Shown: piece after piece, positions 1-9,774 of the stretch
Layout of the letters: every line of letters starts with the position of its first letter
How positions within the stretch are numbered: position 1 is the stretch's first letter
Assembly: GCA_036897485.1 (NCBI GenBank)
Contig: JAYMTF010001821.1
Span: forward strand, 1 to 21,150
Reading direction: 5' to 3'
Origin: Pelargonium nanum
Lineage: Eukaryota; Streptophyta; Magnoliopsida; Geraniales; Geraniaceae
DNA: 21,150 nucleotides
Position numbers and translations under genes: made by a program
The notes under the pieces: model-generated
Databases searched by the model: none
The model's input: the letters and a program-made list of their open reading frames with translations, nothing else
Told to the model about the DNA's origin: nothing

Positions 1-618
1 GGTACTCAAAAGTTACAAAAAATTCGTAAGGGTAGTAAACTGTGAAAGGTGTCTCATACAAGGTAGTAAACGGTAATTTCCCAAAAATAAAAGAAGGATA
101 CAATATTTGATATGAAAAATTGGTTTTGAATCAATGGTTCCAACCATGACCCTATTTAACCATTCTTACTCTAATTTATACTTTAAAATGTAGTGGTTAG
201 AAAACCATGAACCAAGGTTAATGTAAATAGATGAAGTTCAATAAATGAAATCATAGTAGTTTTCTCTTTTCTCTTGGTTCTTGTCAAAAGAAATTCTAAT
301 GGATCTTTATTTATCGGCAGGTTCAATTTTTTTAGTCAAATAATTATCAGTTAAATAAACACATATTTAGTGTATTCAACTTAATTAATCTTCTTATTCC
401 TTTAATTTCGTCATCATTGTCGACCCATGTCATTCGATCTTGTAAACGCCTTATTATCATTCACACAGTACTACATATTAATTTGTGAGAGTATATTTAC
501 TACGGGTAAAACATAACAGTATTTAAAACGAGATTTTTCACTTCCATTCTTAACTGTCATTCTCATACGTACACAAGAATAGTTATTTAAGATTAAAACT
601 ATGAGAATAATTTTAGAA
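1..618. other. Intergenic AT-rich tract, no gene seen
   Basis: No open frame with recognisable coding content, and no exon-like segment, is visible on either strand. The tract is simple AT-rich plant intergenic sequence and ends at the edge of the Helitron-like element. Confidence 0.5.
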
Positions 619-1201
619 CTAGTATTTGAGCCCAGCTTTGCTCGGGTCTTAGTATTTTTTAAATATTATACAAAAAATTCTTACAATTGATTAATTTATT
701 TTTTGTCCACTCATATTCTTTTTCGACTAAAATTTAATGAACTTCAAATAGTTATTAATATGACTTAAACTTGTGACAATCAGTACAGAAATAACATTAA
801 TGAAATATTGTTGAGTTTGATGAAATTATATGTATAATAGTATATAATATATGTAATAAACAATATATACGAATATTTACTTTATATGTATATATATAAT
901 ATTTAGATGTATAGAAACTTAAATTTACAAATTTCAAAATTATTTATATATTTCAAAAAATATGTAAGATTTGGCCTATCTTTTTTATCACATACAATTC
1001 AAATAGTTTAAATATATTATCTCTATATGTTAGTTTGATTATATATATTTAATTTTAGATTATTAGTTAGAATTGACACATGGCACAAAATTAGAGAAAT
1101 AAAATTGTCATGTGTCATTTAATTAGATAGGTAATTGAAAATTGAAATGACACGTGTCGCGTAATTAAGGTAGGACTTCTCTTTATAATATATATATTAG
1201 A
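619..1201 (-). mobile_element. Non-autonomous Helitron-like element
   Basis: Read on the minus strand, the segment begins with TC at 1201-1200 (TCTAATATATATAT) and ends with CTAG at 622-619. An imperfect hairpin lies about 10 nt before that end: a GAGC...GCTGGG stem with an AAA loop, at about 628-650. The host base before the 5' end is A and the base after the 3' end is T, as expected of Helitron insertion between A and T without a target duplication. The interior is AT-rich and carries two short CACGTGTC/CATGTGTC blocks near the 5' end. It is about 583 bp, has no coding capacity, and would have to be mobilised in trans. The call rests on the terminal features; no family match could be checked. 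Confidence 0.55.
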
Positions 1202-3102
1202 TTAGAAAATGGAATAAAACATATACATTATGTTTAAGCTACGTGAGTTTGGAGAATGATCCAACAACATAAATATGAGGTTGTTTGAAATACGTTTTTA
1301 TCTTTCTTTGTTGAGAACATTTGAAATAAGTAGTTTATTTTATTTTTTATCCGATTTAAGTATGATTGTATGAGATATATGTCGTTAATGCAAAGATTAT
1401 GTGATGTTTAACTTCTGATTTTGAACTAATTTGTGTTAATGCACGTCAACTTTTGTGTTTTTTATTATGATTTTGAAACTATTTTGTTTTACTATACTAT
1501 AACAATGATAATCCAATGCAACACACCGAGCTGATGAAGTTCTTTGCCCCAACTCGATTAACTCGCCTTTCGACTGGTCATGTGCATGTTCGTCCCACTC
1601 ACTCTCTCATGCACGACCTGCAAAACAAATGAGAGCCCTTATAGCATACTCTATTCGATGTCGAAGTAAATCTCAAGGTAGTCTAATCAACGTGTAGAGT
1701 ATACTGTAAATCATACTTGACCCTTAACAAGAGTATGCGTATTTATATGATGTGATTTATCTCGACAAGTTTTTCAATCTACTCAAATCGACTTTAGATT
1801 GTAGTTTCTTAAGACGGAGTGTTATGTCATGTGGGCCGTAATCATAGATGTGGGCTTGGAGCATGTAATGTATGGCATGGTCAATCTTTTACATTAGATG
1901 TGGCGGTCGAGGGTCCGACTAGTTGGAAACAACCTGTATCTCTCTAAATCATACTATATGGAATATTATGACCCCTGCAACTTGTACTAATGAGAAAATA
2001 TGGTATTTCTATAGACGATTTTTGAATCATCATTTCTAATTAAAGTCGAATTCACAAATAAAGCACAATGCAAAAAATAAAATATTATGTTTTCATTTGA
2101 AGTATAATTGGAGTTGTAAAGTAGTAAAGCTTAGTGCCACCTAACTTTAATTTAATGTACTAAATTAATACTAACTTTCAAAGCTAAACTAGCATGAAAA
2201 ATGCTATAATCACAGTCTTGATGCTAATTAATTGGTCCTACTATAGAATTAGACCCCAACAAAACTTTTATTATGCTTTATTGTCACTATATATTCACAA
2301 CTCAACAATTATGAAATATATGCACCGAATTGCTTATAAATTTTCTCCAAAGTACGATTCCATCATAAATAGTTATTAATAATTTTGACAAGACTTTTAT
2401 TATATGTGATGAGTCTCATCTCATAATTTTGTCATAAATTCTACAATATTTATGTCTATTTTGCACAGAAATATTTAATGGACCAATAAATGGGAAACAT
2501 TAACAATTTATGGTTGAATATATACTTTTTTGTTTGTTATTATTAATATAAAATTTAGAGTAATCTGTCTCATATCATCAAAATTTTAAAATACAACCAA
2601 TTTTACTCATCATATTTTATTATTTTGAGTTCAAGTACACTCTTTTTTGGGAGATATTATCCAAAATCTTCACCAAACAAATACAAATATTTATAATTTT
2701 TAGGTGATTAAATCTAGAAACAAAACAAACTAAAATCAAATAAATTTTGGATTATCTAGAAAGGGTGGGGTTGTGGTGGTTTCTAGAAGTCAATTGATAA
2801 AAAACCAAAAACAATAGAATAATAAATAAATAATAAAAAGACAATATTCATAGAATTATTTGAGGAGTAAATAAAAAGATGAGTAGCCACTGGCTAATAA
2901 AAAGAATAAAAAATATGCCTTTTTTTATTTGAACTTTTAATTGAAAAAGAACCAGTGGATTGGATTGACTTCTATATATTTGGATTCTTTGTTGGTTGGT
3001 TGTTGTCTTTTACGTATTTTGTGTATATAATTAATAATTATTAATTAATAATTTCCTGTCAAAAAAAATAATTAATAAAAAGAAAAAAAGAAATCTAAAC
3101 CG
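1202..3102. other. Intergenic region, possible old repeat relics
   Basis: No gene can be supported. The part from about 1500 to 1960 has a higher GC content than its surroundings and could be a degenerate retroelement fragment, but no paired terminal repeat or coding motif was found. A 61-codon frame at 2194-2379 has neither family resemblance nor splice context. The rest is low-complexity AT-rich sequence. Confidence 0.4.
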
Positions 3103-3272
3103 ACTAATTTTTAGCTTAGCCTAAGTCAAACCAATAAAATGAAGACATCACATTAAATTTCATCCATACCCACCCAAGTAAATTAATGGGAGCGGAACAA
3201 CCAGTCCGGATCCAAAAATTTTAATGAGGTGTCATCACCTCATTGATGGCTTAGCCTAAGCTAAAAATAATC
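3103..3272. repeat. Small inverted-repeat (MITE-like) element
   Basis: Near-inverted arms of about 25 bp lie at 3103-3128 (core TTTTTAGCTTAGCCTAAG) and 3245-3272 (core CTTAGCCTAAGCTAAAAA). They enclose about 115 bp that include the palindrome GAGGTGTCATCACCTC at about 3228-3243. The arms contain the self-complementary core CTTAG-C-CTAAG, so part of the pairing is automatic. The flanking TTTTTAG/CTAAAAA blocks make the inversion genuine. No clear target duplication is seen, so the family is not assigned. Confidence 0.35.
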
Positions 3273-3644
3273 TGGCTTAGAATCCTCAATCTCTTAATAA
3301 AAATATGGACCAACTATAATTAATATATTTATACACTAATTTCATATAATATTTTAAAGTTGATTTTGAATCCACTTGAAATAATTTTATGATTATAGGG
3401 TGCAAATAATAAAATATTTCTTGGTCAAAACATTTAGTTAGCTTGGTCTCTACTTTGAGTTTTTTTTCTTCCAAAAGGTCAAGATTATTTTATATATCTA
3501 AGAAGTTGAAGTATATCCCATTGGTTAGAATATAATTTATTATTCATTTCTCAATTATTATTTTAAAATCATGCATGACATTTTTCGCATGAAAAATGTT
3601 GTTGGTTCTCAAATTATTAATTTTGTTTAAATAAGTATCCAATT

Positions 3645-4090
3645 CTGTTTTTTCCTTTTTCAATTTAACCTACAAATTAGGTTGTTTTAATTTAGTCTCA
3701 TAATTCGGCACAATTTGTAAATTGCAACTATGAAGTTATATTAAGGCAATGTGCCATTCAGTTTTAACTTTTTATATGTTCACAATTTGATGATGTGACA
3801 ATGTGACATCTAGGTGACAATAATGTGGTGTCTACGTCAACAATGATTTTCATAAAATATGATTTCGTCTCTCCGCACGTATGTCGTGTGCGTCATATAT
3901 TTTAATAGCATGTGCTTAGTAATTGCCACAAATGTCATGTCATCACTTTGTCTCTATGATTTAAAAAAGGGCATTGTAACTTAATTTAACATTGCAATTA
4001 CAAATTAGACCAATTTGAAACAGATTTACATGATGGATGGACCAAATTATACCGATATTGAAGTTTGAAGATAAAATTGAAACAAAATAC
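3645..4090. repeat. Foldback repeat with long imperfect inverted arms
   Basis: The stretch from about 3711 to 3757 (containing AATTTGTAAATTGCAA) is an imperfect reverse complement of about 3970-4012 (containing TTGCAATTACAAATT). The similarity extends outward toward both ends through AATTTAGTC-type and AAATTAGACC-type blocks. The loop between the arms has no coding potential. This organisation is common among non-autonomous plant DNA transposons (foldback or Mutator-like). Family and exact ends are not determined. Confidence 0.4.
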
Positions 4091-4108
4091 TTAACTAGGT
4101 AACAATTT

Positions 4109-4548
4109 AGTTAGAAAACTAATACAAGTAAAAGCTGATCATTTATACATTTAATATATTCTAACACGCACCAAGCCCCTTTATGTGCAAACCAGTTATG
4201 GTTTTGCAAGAGGATCAAAGAGAGATATATAGGTAGATAAAACTTCATTCCCGTTTTAACTTTGCGAGTGGTCCAATAGGAGAAGATAGAAAACTCAAGC
4301 GGACTTGAAGGATACAAAAATAATTATATATAAGACTAAATAAAGGACTAAATAAGTCAATCAGAAATGAGACAAGAAGGTTAAAAAGAGATTATAAATA
4401 GATTTGAGAAACTATAAATATTTTTGGGCGTTCGAATTCGAACTTGTGACTTATAGGTCAAAACTCAAAAGTACTTTGTTTTCATGTTAGAATATCAACT
4501 AAGCTAAAAGTTCGGACTCATTGTTTATCCTTCTAATATATTCCAACA
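4109..4548 (-). mobile_element. TRIM-like miniature LTR element
   Basis: The right terminal repeat spans 4485-4548, begins TGTTAGAATAT, ends ATATATTCCAACA, and so has TG...CA ends with short inverted tips. A diverged copy ends at 4166 with AATATATTCTAACA and shares the AAGTAAAAGCT-type centre (about 4109-4166). The internal part is only about 320 bp and non-coding. On the minus strand, the segment after the terminal repeat at 4485 occupies the primer-binding position. It is followed by CACAAGTTCGAATTC, like the tRNA-derived GGTTCGAATC block often seen in such elements. The primer site itself is decayed. The organisation is that of a terminal-repeat retrotransposon in miniature; the left boundary is approximate. 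Confidence 0.4.
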
Positions 4549-5076
4549 AACTTTAGAAAAATTAATAGATAATTTCAATTATAGTCAATAATAATGATAT
4601 TAAGAAGTTGGGCTCATGTCATGGCCCATATCATGCAAGCCCATAAGATATTATCCAAATTTCAGTTGGTTAGATGTTTGGTAGCCGAGAAAAAGAAAGT
4701 GAAAAAAGCAAGAAAATTATGATTTTCATAGGAAACAAACAGAAAAACTGTATATTTTGTACTTGCTACTTTCCAAATTCACTTTCATCATGTAATCAAT
4801 GTTTAGAAAGAAATTTTTTAGTCAACTAGATATTACAAAAGTAGTTGAGCAGATTATATGTAGCTAATTAAATTGTGACAAACAATATATTTTTATTATT
4901 TATAAATTTTTTGCAATTTACCATTTTTATTAAATTTCAAATGAATCAAAAACCAGAAACTTCCCATTCTTTTCACTTCATTGTTGGGTAATACATAAAA
5001 GTAGCTATAAAACATAGGGAAAAAAACTCACATCACAACCAAATATTTGGTCCAACTAAACCTCATTTCCCTTTCA
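4549..5076. other. 3' flank of the peroxidase gene
   Basis: This stretch holds no further gene. On the minus strand it is the downstream and 3' untranslated region of the peroxidase. An AATAAT/ATAAAT-rich tract at about 4890-4920 could include the polyadenylation signal, but no canonical AATAAA stands out at a decisive place. Confidence 0.35.
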
Positions 5077-7065
5077 TTATGTGTTCACAAACCTGCAATT
5101 CTTCCTAACTTCTCCAGTGACAAAACTATCCGAATTCGTAATATTTCCCAATTTCACCATAGAATCCGAAAACTGCTCGAAAAACGCCACAGGATCAGCT
5201 GCATATTTCTTCACAATCTCCCTTGTTTGGACACCAAACATGCTTGAGTACATTTCTTGATCCGAATTCAGCAATCCCTCCCCTTTCAAGAGGATATGGT
5301 AAAAGGAGTTGTCGAATAAATTAGGCGTAATGTAGTCCATCGACGTGACATTGTTGTCCCCTCCCTTCGGGGAAGGGCACATTGCTTTCAAGTCTTTGAG
5401 GTATGACTCGGAAATTGGATTTCTGTCAGAGGTTGACTCGTAGTCTCCGTAGATTCTTGCTCTGAAGCTGTCGCAACGCGCCATTCCTATTGTGTGCGCA
5501 CCTGAGGGTTATTCACGAGTCACGATTGTTAGCTGATTCAACTGACGGAGTTTGTTAACGCTTTTTTTAATAGTGTAAGGGTTAGAGTTAACCTGCGAGA
5601 GCGACCATATCGGTGACTGATAGGCCTTGGTAGAGGAACTTGGAAATGATAGAGAGCAAGGGCTCGTCTCCGCCGGGGAGGTTTGTGGTTGCTAGCTCAA
5701 AGCTTGCGGTTGTAGAGTCCATTCTTCCAAGAGGAACATGCCAATAAGGTCCCCCAACCTACAAGTATAGAAAAAGAGAGAATATTATATGTTAATGTTT
5801 TCAAATATTCCATGTTTGGTGCACCAAGAAAAAATAGTCAAAGAAACATGCCACAACTCTGGCAAATGAGCTCATGGGTGGGGCTCGGGCCTAAACGAGC
5901 CCGGCCTAAAGATGCTAGTATGCTTATCGAGCCCCTTTTTGTCGGCCTGAGCATAATATCAGGGAGGAGCAGTGATGACCTACAAGCCGCAACTCATTTT
6001 GTAAGCAAATTAGGTCGTGGGCCAAAATAGGGCCAACAAAAATGCCCTCTTGTTCAGCAGATGACGTTTTGTAGACCCGAACCCGCTAATATAAGGCCAG
6101 ATCAGTGATGGCCCACGAGCTGTTGGCCCTTTGCCAGCTTTACTTGTGCACTGGGCCGTCATTTTTTTACCTTTTTGTTCAAATCGATCCTGATTGATTG
6201 ACTAATTTAATTCTTGGACAAATGGAACCATTATCCAACAATCAGGATTCGACGATATTGAATGATCCAATCAATCAGACTCGTTGAACCGGTGATCAGT
6301 CAACAGAACGATTCAACCTCCTATCTGTAATTTAAAACATTGCCTCCACTAACAAAAAATCCTTTAACTAATCAATGTGTAAATAATTTAAATTCTGTTT
6401 TCTATTCTAACTAAGACCTACAAAGACCTATATGCAACTCTACCTGAGCCAAAAACAAACCATCCAAGTTACAAGGCTAGCTAGAACAAGTACTAGGTTT
6501 AAGGGGACAAATTCCAGGATATCAGGAAACAACATAAGCAAACAAAACTAAATGTACCAGAATGACAGCATCTCTAGCAGCAATGGTTAAAATATCGGCA
6601 CAAGAAACAATTCCAGGACACTCAGATTCAAGCTTGTTCTTGATCCTATCCACAATCCTGAACCCTTTCAACGAGTTCACATTCGTCGGAGCATTCTTCT
6701 CTCCCTTTAATGTCTCGGTGTCTTCAAGTAAAATTGATCCGTCACAACCCTAATATAACACAGTCTCCATTACATTTACAACATAAATTCTCCATAGAAA
6801 CTATGTTAAGAAAAATAAAAAAAGTCAGTACCTGGACGAAGCAATCGTGAAAATGAAGACGAAGAATCAAGGCAGCGTTGCGTGGATCAGAGAGCACAGC
6901 ACATTCCATTTCCTTCCTGACAATATCAAGCACAGATGGGCAAGAAGATGCATAGTATTCTAGGGTTAGAGGAGGATCATCACTTGCATGCAATAAGGTG
7001 GTCAAGCTTATAATGATCAATGAAGCTACAAAAAGCACGAGTTGCATAGTATTGGAAGCTGCCAT
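5077..7065 (-). CDS. Class III secretory peroxidase, PRX11-like, four exons
   Basis: Haem peroxidase of the plant class III family (EC 1.11.1.7), which uses H2O2 to oxidise phenolics in the cell wall or apoplast. Exons on the minus strand are 7065-6832, 6749-6558, 5758-5593 and 5501-5077, with GT-AG introns of 82, 799 and 91 nt. The spliced frame encodes 338 aa, a normal family length. Residues 1 to about 27 form a hydrophobic signal peptide. The distal site is RLHFHDCF (Arg69, catalytic His73), followed by the calcium-ligand run DCFVQGCDGS; the proximal haem ligand is His200 in GAHTIG. Eight family cysteines are present (42, 75, 80, 122, 128, 207, one near 239, one near the C-terminus), plus an extra Cys55. 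Residues near 153-157 read GRMDS, where GRRDS is usual. The stretch LLNSDQEMY, the C-terminal NCRFVNT and the four-exon pattern resemble Arabidopsis PRX11 as I recall it. No inactivating change is seen. Family call very sure, orthology less so. Confidence 0.95.
5830..6180. repeat. GC-richer repeat-like insertion in peroxidase intron 2
   Basis: Intron 2 is 799 nt, while introns 1 and 3 are under 100 nt. Its middle is much richer in GC than any intron around it and contains GGGCTCGGGCC, CGAGCCCGGCC and GGGCCAAAATAGGGCC blocks. These resemble the GGGC-rich dispersed repeats found in many plant genomes. Clear terminal repeats or target duplications were not found, so ends and family are uncertain. 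It contains an open frame on the plus strand (5812-6030) with no coding signature. Confidence 0.3.
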
Positions 7066-7121
7066 TGATGGTTAGTTTCTTGAAGTTTTTTGAAGGATTG
7101 AGATTGGGTTGGACTGTGGGG

Positions 7122-7132
7122 ATATATATATA
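7122..7132 (-). promoter_or_regulatory. TATA box of the peroxidase gene
   Basis: The minus strand reads TTATATATATATC here, about 57-67 nt upstream of the peroxidase start codon at 7065. A start site about 30 nt downstream of it would leave a 5' leader of roughly 30 nt. No other TATA-like run lies in a suitable place nearby. Inference from position and sequence only. Confidence 0.6.
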
Positions 7133-7880
7133 AGTGAAGATAAAATGTAATGTAGAGCTTATAAGCAAGCAACTAGGTTGTTTCATTAGTGTTTTTTGCA
7201 TGGATATTGGACATTTTGTGTAAAGAGCTTAGAGTCAATAGAGGATGCAACTAATATTGGCCTGGTTGGTGAGAGAGACTTGGTACTTTTAACTTTTGAA
7301 GAAACTGAATCTATGTGTAAATGATGTGCAGAGTCCAACTTGAGGCCATTGTCACATAACACAACACAACCTTCAAGAAAGTGACAATAAATCAGAGTAT
7401 CATCATATGGTCATAATCTAAATAATTTATGATAGATTTGATTTGGACTTTTGTTGGTTAGATGGGCTAATTTTGGACTTATTAGGATGATACATGTATC
7501 CATGATGCTAAATCACAAACTGCTACTCCTATATTATTTTATAAAGTGGATTCAAACAGACAAAACTTGAACTAATTTCTAGAGGAAATTTTTCATGAAT
7601 TTTCTTGAGTATAGTTTCTAGGAAAGTCTAAGGTCTCACCATTTATGCCCAAAACAAAACTGTTTGTCTTTGTCTTTGAAGCAACAGACTAGCCACTATC
7701 CCATATATTTCCAGTTACTTCTAAAGATAAATAAAAAGGTGGTTCAATCCATTATTTAAAACCCGGACCACAGTCGGTCTAATTGGTCTAGTTGCCCGAT
7801 CGAGTCACCTGTTGACACACTGCCCAAAAAATAGAAGGGAAAAAATTAGTTTTGAAAAATTCTTATGTCAGTGTTCTCTA
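7133..7880. other. Upstream flank of the peroxidase gene
   Basis: This is promoter-distal sequence on the peroxidase side, without a coding segment. The part around 7740-7830 (AAAACCCGGACC, GGTCTAATTGGTC) resembles the GGTT/ACCGG-type dispersed repeats seen again at about 8050-8130, but no defined element was resolved. Confidence 0.35.
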
Positions 7881-7888
7881 ATTCTGAG

Positions 7889-8033
7889 TAGAGGTGTCAA
7901 TTTGAGTTTCGGGTCAGGTTGAAAAGACTTCCTGAACTCTACCCGCAAAAGGTGTGGGTTACCCATATTCTATGCAAAAATAAGGGTAAGGTTTCGGGTG
8001 CCCGCAGATTCAGGCCCAAAAATGCTAGCTCTA
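7889..8033. mobile_element. hAT-type miniature transposon (MITE)
   Basis: The 145-bp segment begins TAGAGGTGTCAATTT and ends AAAATGCTAGCTCTA, whose reverse complement begins TAGAGCTAGCATTTT. The terminal inverted repeats therefore share TAGAG and a following CA..TTT block. It is flanked by ATTCTGAG at 7881-7888 and ATTCTGAC at 8034-8041, an 8-bp duplication with one mismatch. TAGAG ends and 8-bp target duplications are diagnostic of the hAT superfamily. The interior (TTTCGGGT, ACCCGCA) is non-coding. Confidence 0.7.
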
Positions 8034-8240
8034 ATTCTGACTGACATCAATAATCCTAACGGTTCACCAGTCGGTTCTTGATAGAATAGAACTGACCGGA
8101 TTAGTACCAATCTGGTTCGTAAATCATGGGTTCAGTCTTCTCGAATTTTCTTTACAACCAAGATTGTTCACTTCCTTGAATTTTGGTTACTTTTCTACAA
8201 ACAAAAATCTAGAATGAATGTAAGGAGGAAAATGTAGTGT

Positions 8241-8770
8241 ATCTTTAAGTGCAAGATTGAAATGAAATGTCAAGTCTATGGCTCCATGCACATGTATCTT
8301 TTAGTGCAAGAATTGTAAACATATGTAGTGTAGCTTGTTTGAGTGTATCACACAAGCAGAATCCAGCTAAGGACCAGTACTAGAACCTAAAGAGGCTCAA
8401 GATCATCAAGACACAAATTGGACCAAAACAAGTATCAAACATAACACATCATATATCTAACCAATGACTTTATATAAAGTTTCGATCCAACAAGATATCT
8501 TGCAGAAAAGGAAATAGAAATCATATATACTATTTCGAGTTTTTCATTATATGTTCAAAGGTAAAATTGGTTGAATGGTAGATAGTAGATGCACAAATAG
8601 CAAATGGGACATAGAGTTAGCAACTACATATCCTATCAAAATTCATCTTTTCCTATAACATTAGGCACAAAACAGATAGCCAGAAACATGCATGTGTGCA
8701 TTAGAATAAACATTGAATTAAAACTGACCAAACCTTTTAAAAGTGACGATTGTCCCGAAATATCATCCAT
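8241..8770. repeat. Left copy of the large direct repeat (R1)
   Basis: This stretch matches 12341-12930 over most of its length in the same orientation. Shared blocks include GTGCAAGATTGAAATGA, CACATGTATCTTTTAGTG, TCAAAGGTAAAATTGGTTG and AAACATGCATGTGTGCA. The right copy has about 100 extra bases in the middle. The pair marks the start of the two tandem units that carry the ceramide synthase genes. It is non-coding and lies on the 3' side of the unit. Confidence 0.85.
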
Positions 8771-9240
8771 ACCTTGAAAGTGCCATCCCTGAACTGAGCC
8801 TAGTATCAGAAACCTCGCCGGATCAATCAGACTAAATTATTTGATTGCTCAAACCTAAATCAACCAGAGTGGACACCAACTTAGCTCACAAATCTGTTAC
8901 AAAACAGTAAAAAGCATTATGCCAGAACAAGGATGGGAATCGAGATAGATCATGTGCGAGTCACATGTTATTTAGCGAGTATTTACTTCTCCTGGTTAAA
9001 TCCGAACAAGGACGGGAATGGAGATTGAAATCTCATGCGGGACAGATTTAGCACTCTCCATCCCGTCCACTCAACTACTTATTTGTACATTTGGTCAAAA
9101 TCCGAGTCCGACTACTCAAAATGATTGAATCTCAAAGAAACCCTAACACCATTTTTGTTTCATTTACCCAAGACTGAACAGCCAATTACATTAGCGTCAC
9201 ATCAGAGTAAAAAAGCACTAAAACAGAAACTTGAAAATCC
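8771..9240. other. Unit A-specific spacer
   Basis: This non-coding segment lies between the two repeat blocks shared by the tandem units and has no clear counterpart in unit B, where 12931-14333 takes its place. The part around 8930-9130 has blocks such as AAGGACGGGAATGGAGATTG and ATCCCGTCC that look like a dispersed plant repeat. No termini were resolved. Confidence 0.4.
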
Positions 9241-9700
9241 TTTGATTAAGCAAAATCTGTTCAAAAAATTATAAGTCACAATTACAAACAAGGCTCCTCA
9301 AAATAGGAGGGAAAAGAAAAAAGGCAAATATACTATATACATATAGATTGTACCAGAATTTCAAATGAAATCTTAGTTACCAGATCTAACATCTTCGTCT
9401 CTGGACAAGAATTTCAACACAAACAGCAAATTACAAGAAAGTATTCATCACGAGCCAACTGGAAAATTATACACGATGAAAACCCGAAAGAATTAACCTT
9501 CTTTCTATCCATCCCCAAAAGAATCAATGAATAGGCCCCTCCAATTGTGAGGGAATATTTTGAATCACAACAGTCAGATTTCAGCTAAAGAAAACATAAG
9601 GCGTGTAAAACTTCGCTATCCTTTTCAAAATCTGCACACATAAAGAAAGGAGGCGAGCAGAAGAAAACAGAATCAAAGAGAACAGACAAACTCAGGAGCC
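9241..9700. repeat. 3' flank of copy A, duplicated in unit B
   Basis: This stretch matches 14334-14740. Shared blocks are TTTGATTA.GCAAAATCT, AGGCTCCTCAAAAT, AGAATTTCAAATGAAATCTTA and AAACTTC.CTATCC-type sequence. It lies on the 3' side of copy A. The similarity breaks off near 9700, where copy B continues into its last exon and copy A does not. Confidence 0.75.
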
Positions 9701-9774
9701 TTAGCAGTGAACAAAGTCATAAAATTATGATGATAAATCCTTCTTTGCATGCACATACAATAAATTAAAGCCAC

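Noticed and set aside
2194..2379. 61-codon plus-strand frame
   Set aside because: It lies in AT-rich sequence and has no motif, splice context or neighbour that supports a gene.
5077..5484. 135-codon minus-strand frame beginning MARCDSF as a separate small gene
   Set aside because: It is the last exon of the peroxidase. The Met lies just after the GAHTIG motif, and the exon begins at 5501 at a clear AG acceptor.
5812..6030. 72-codon plus-strand frame in peroxidase intron 2
   Set aside because: It lies within GC-rich repeat-like intron sequence and has no recognisable protein feature.
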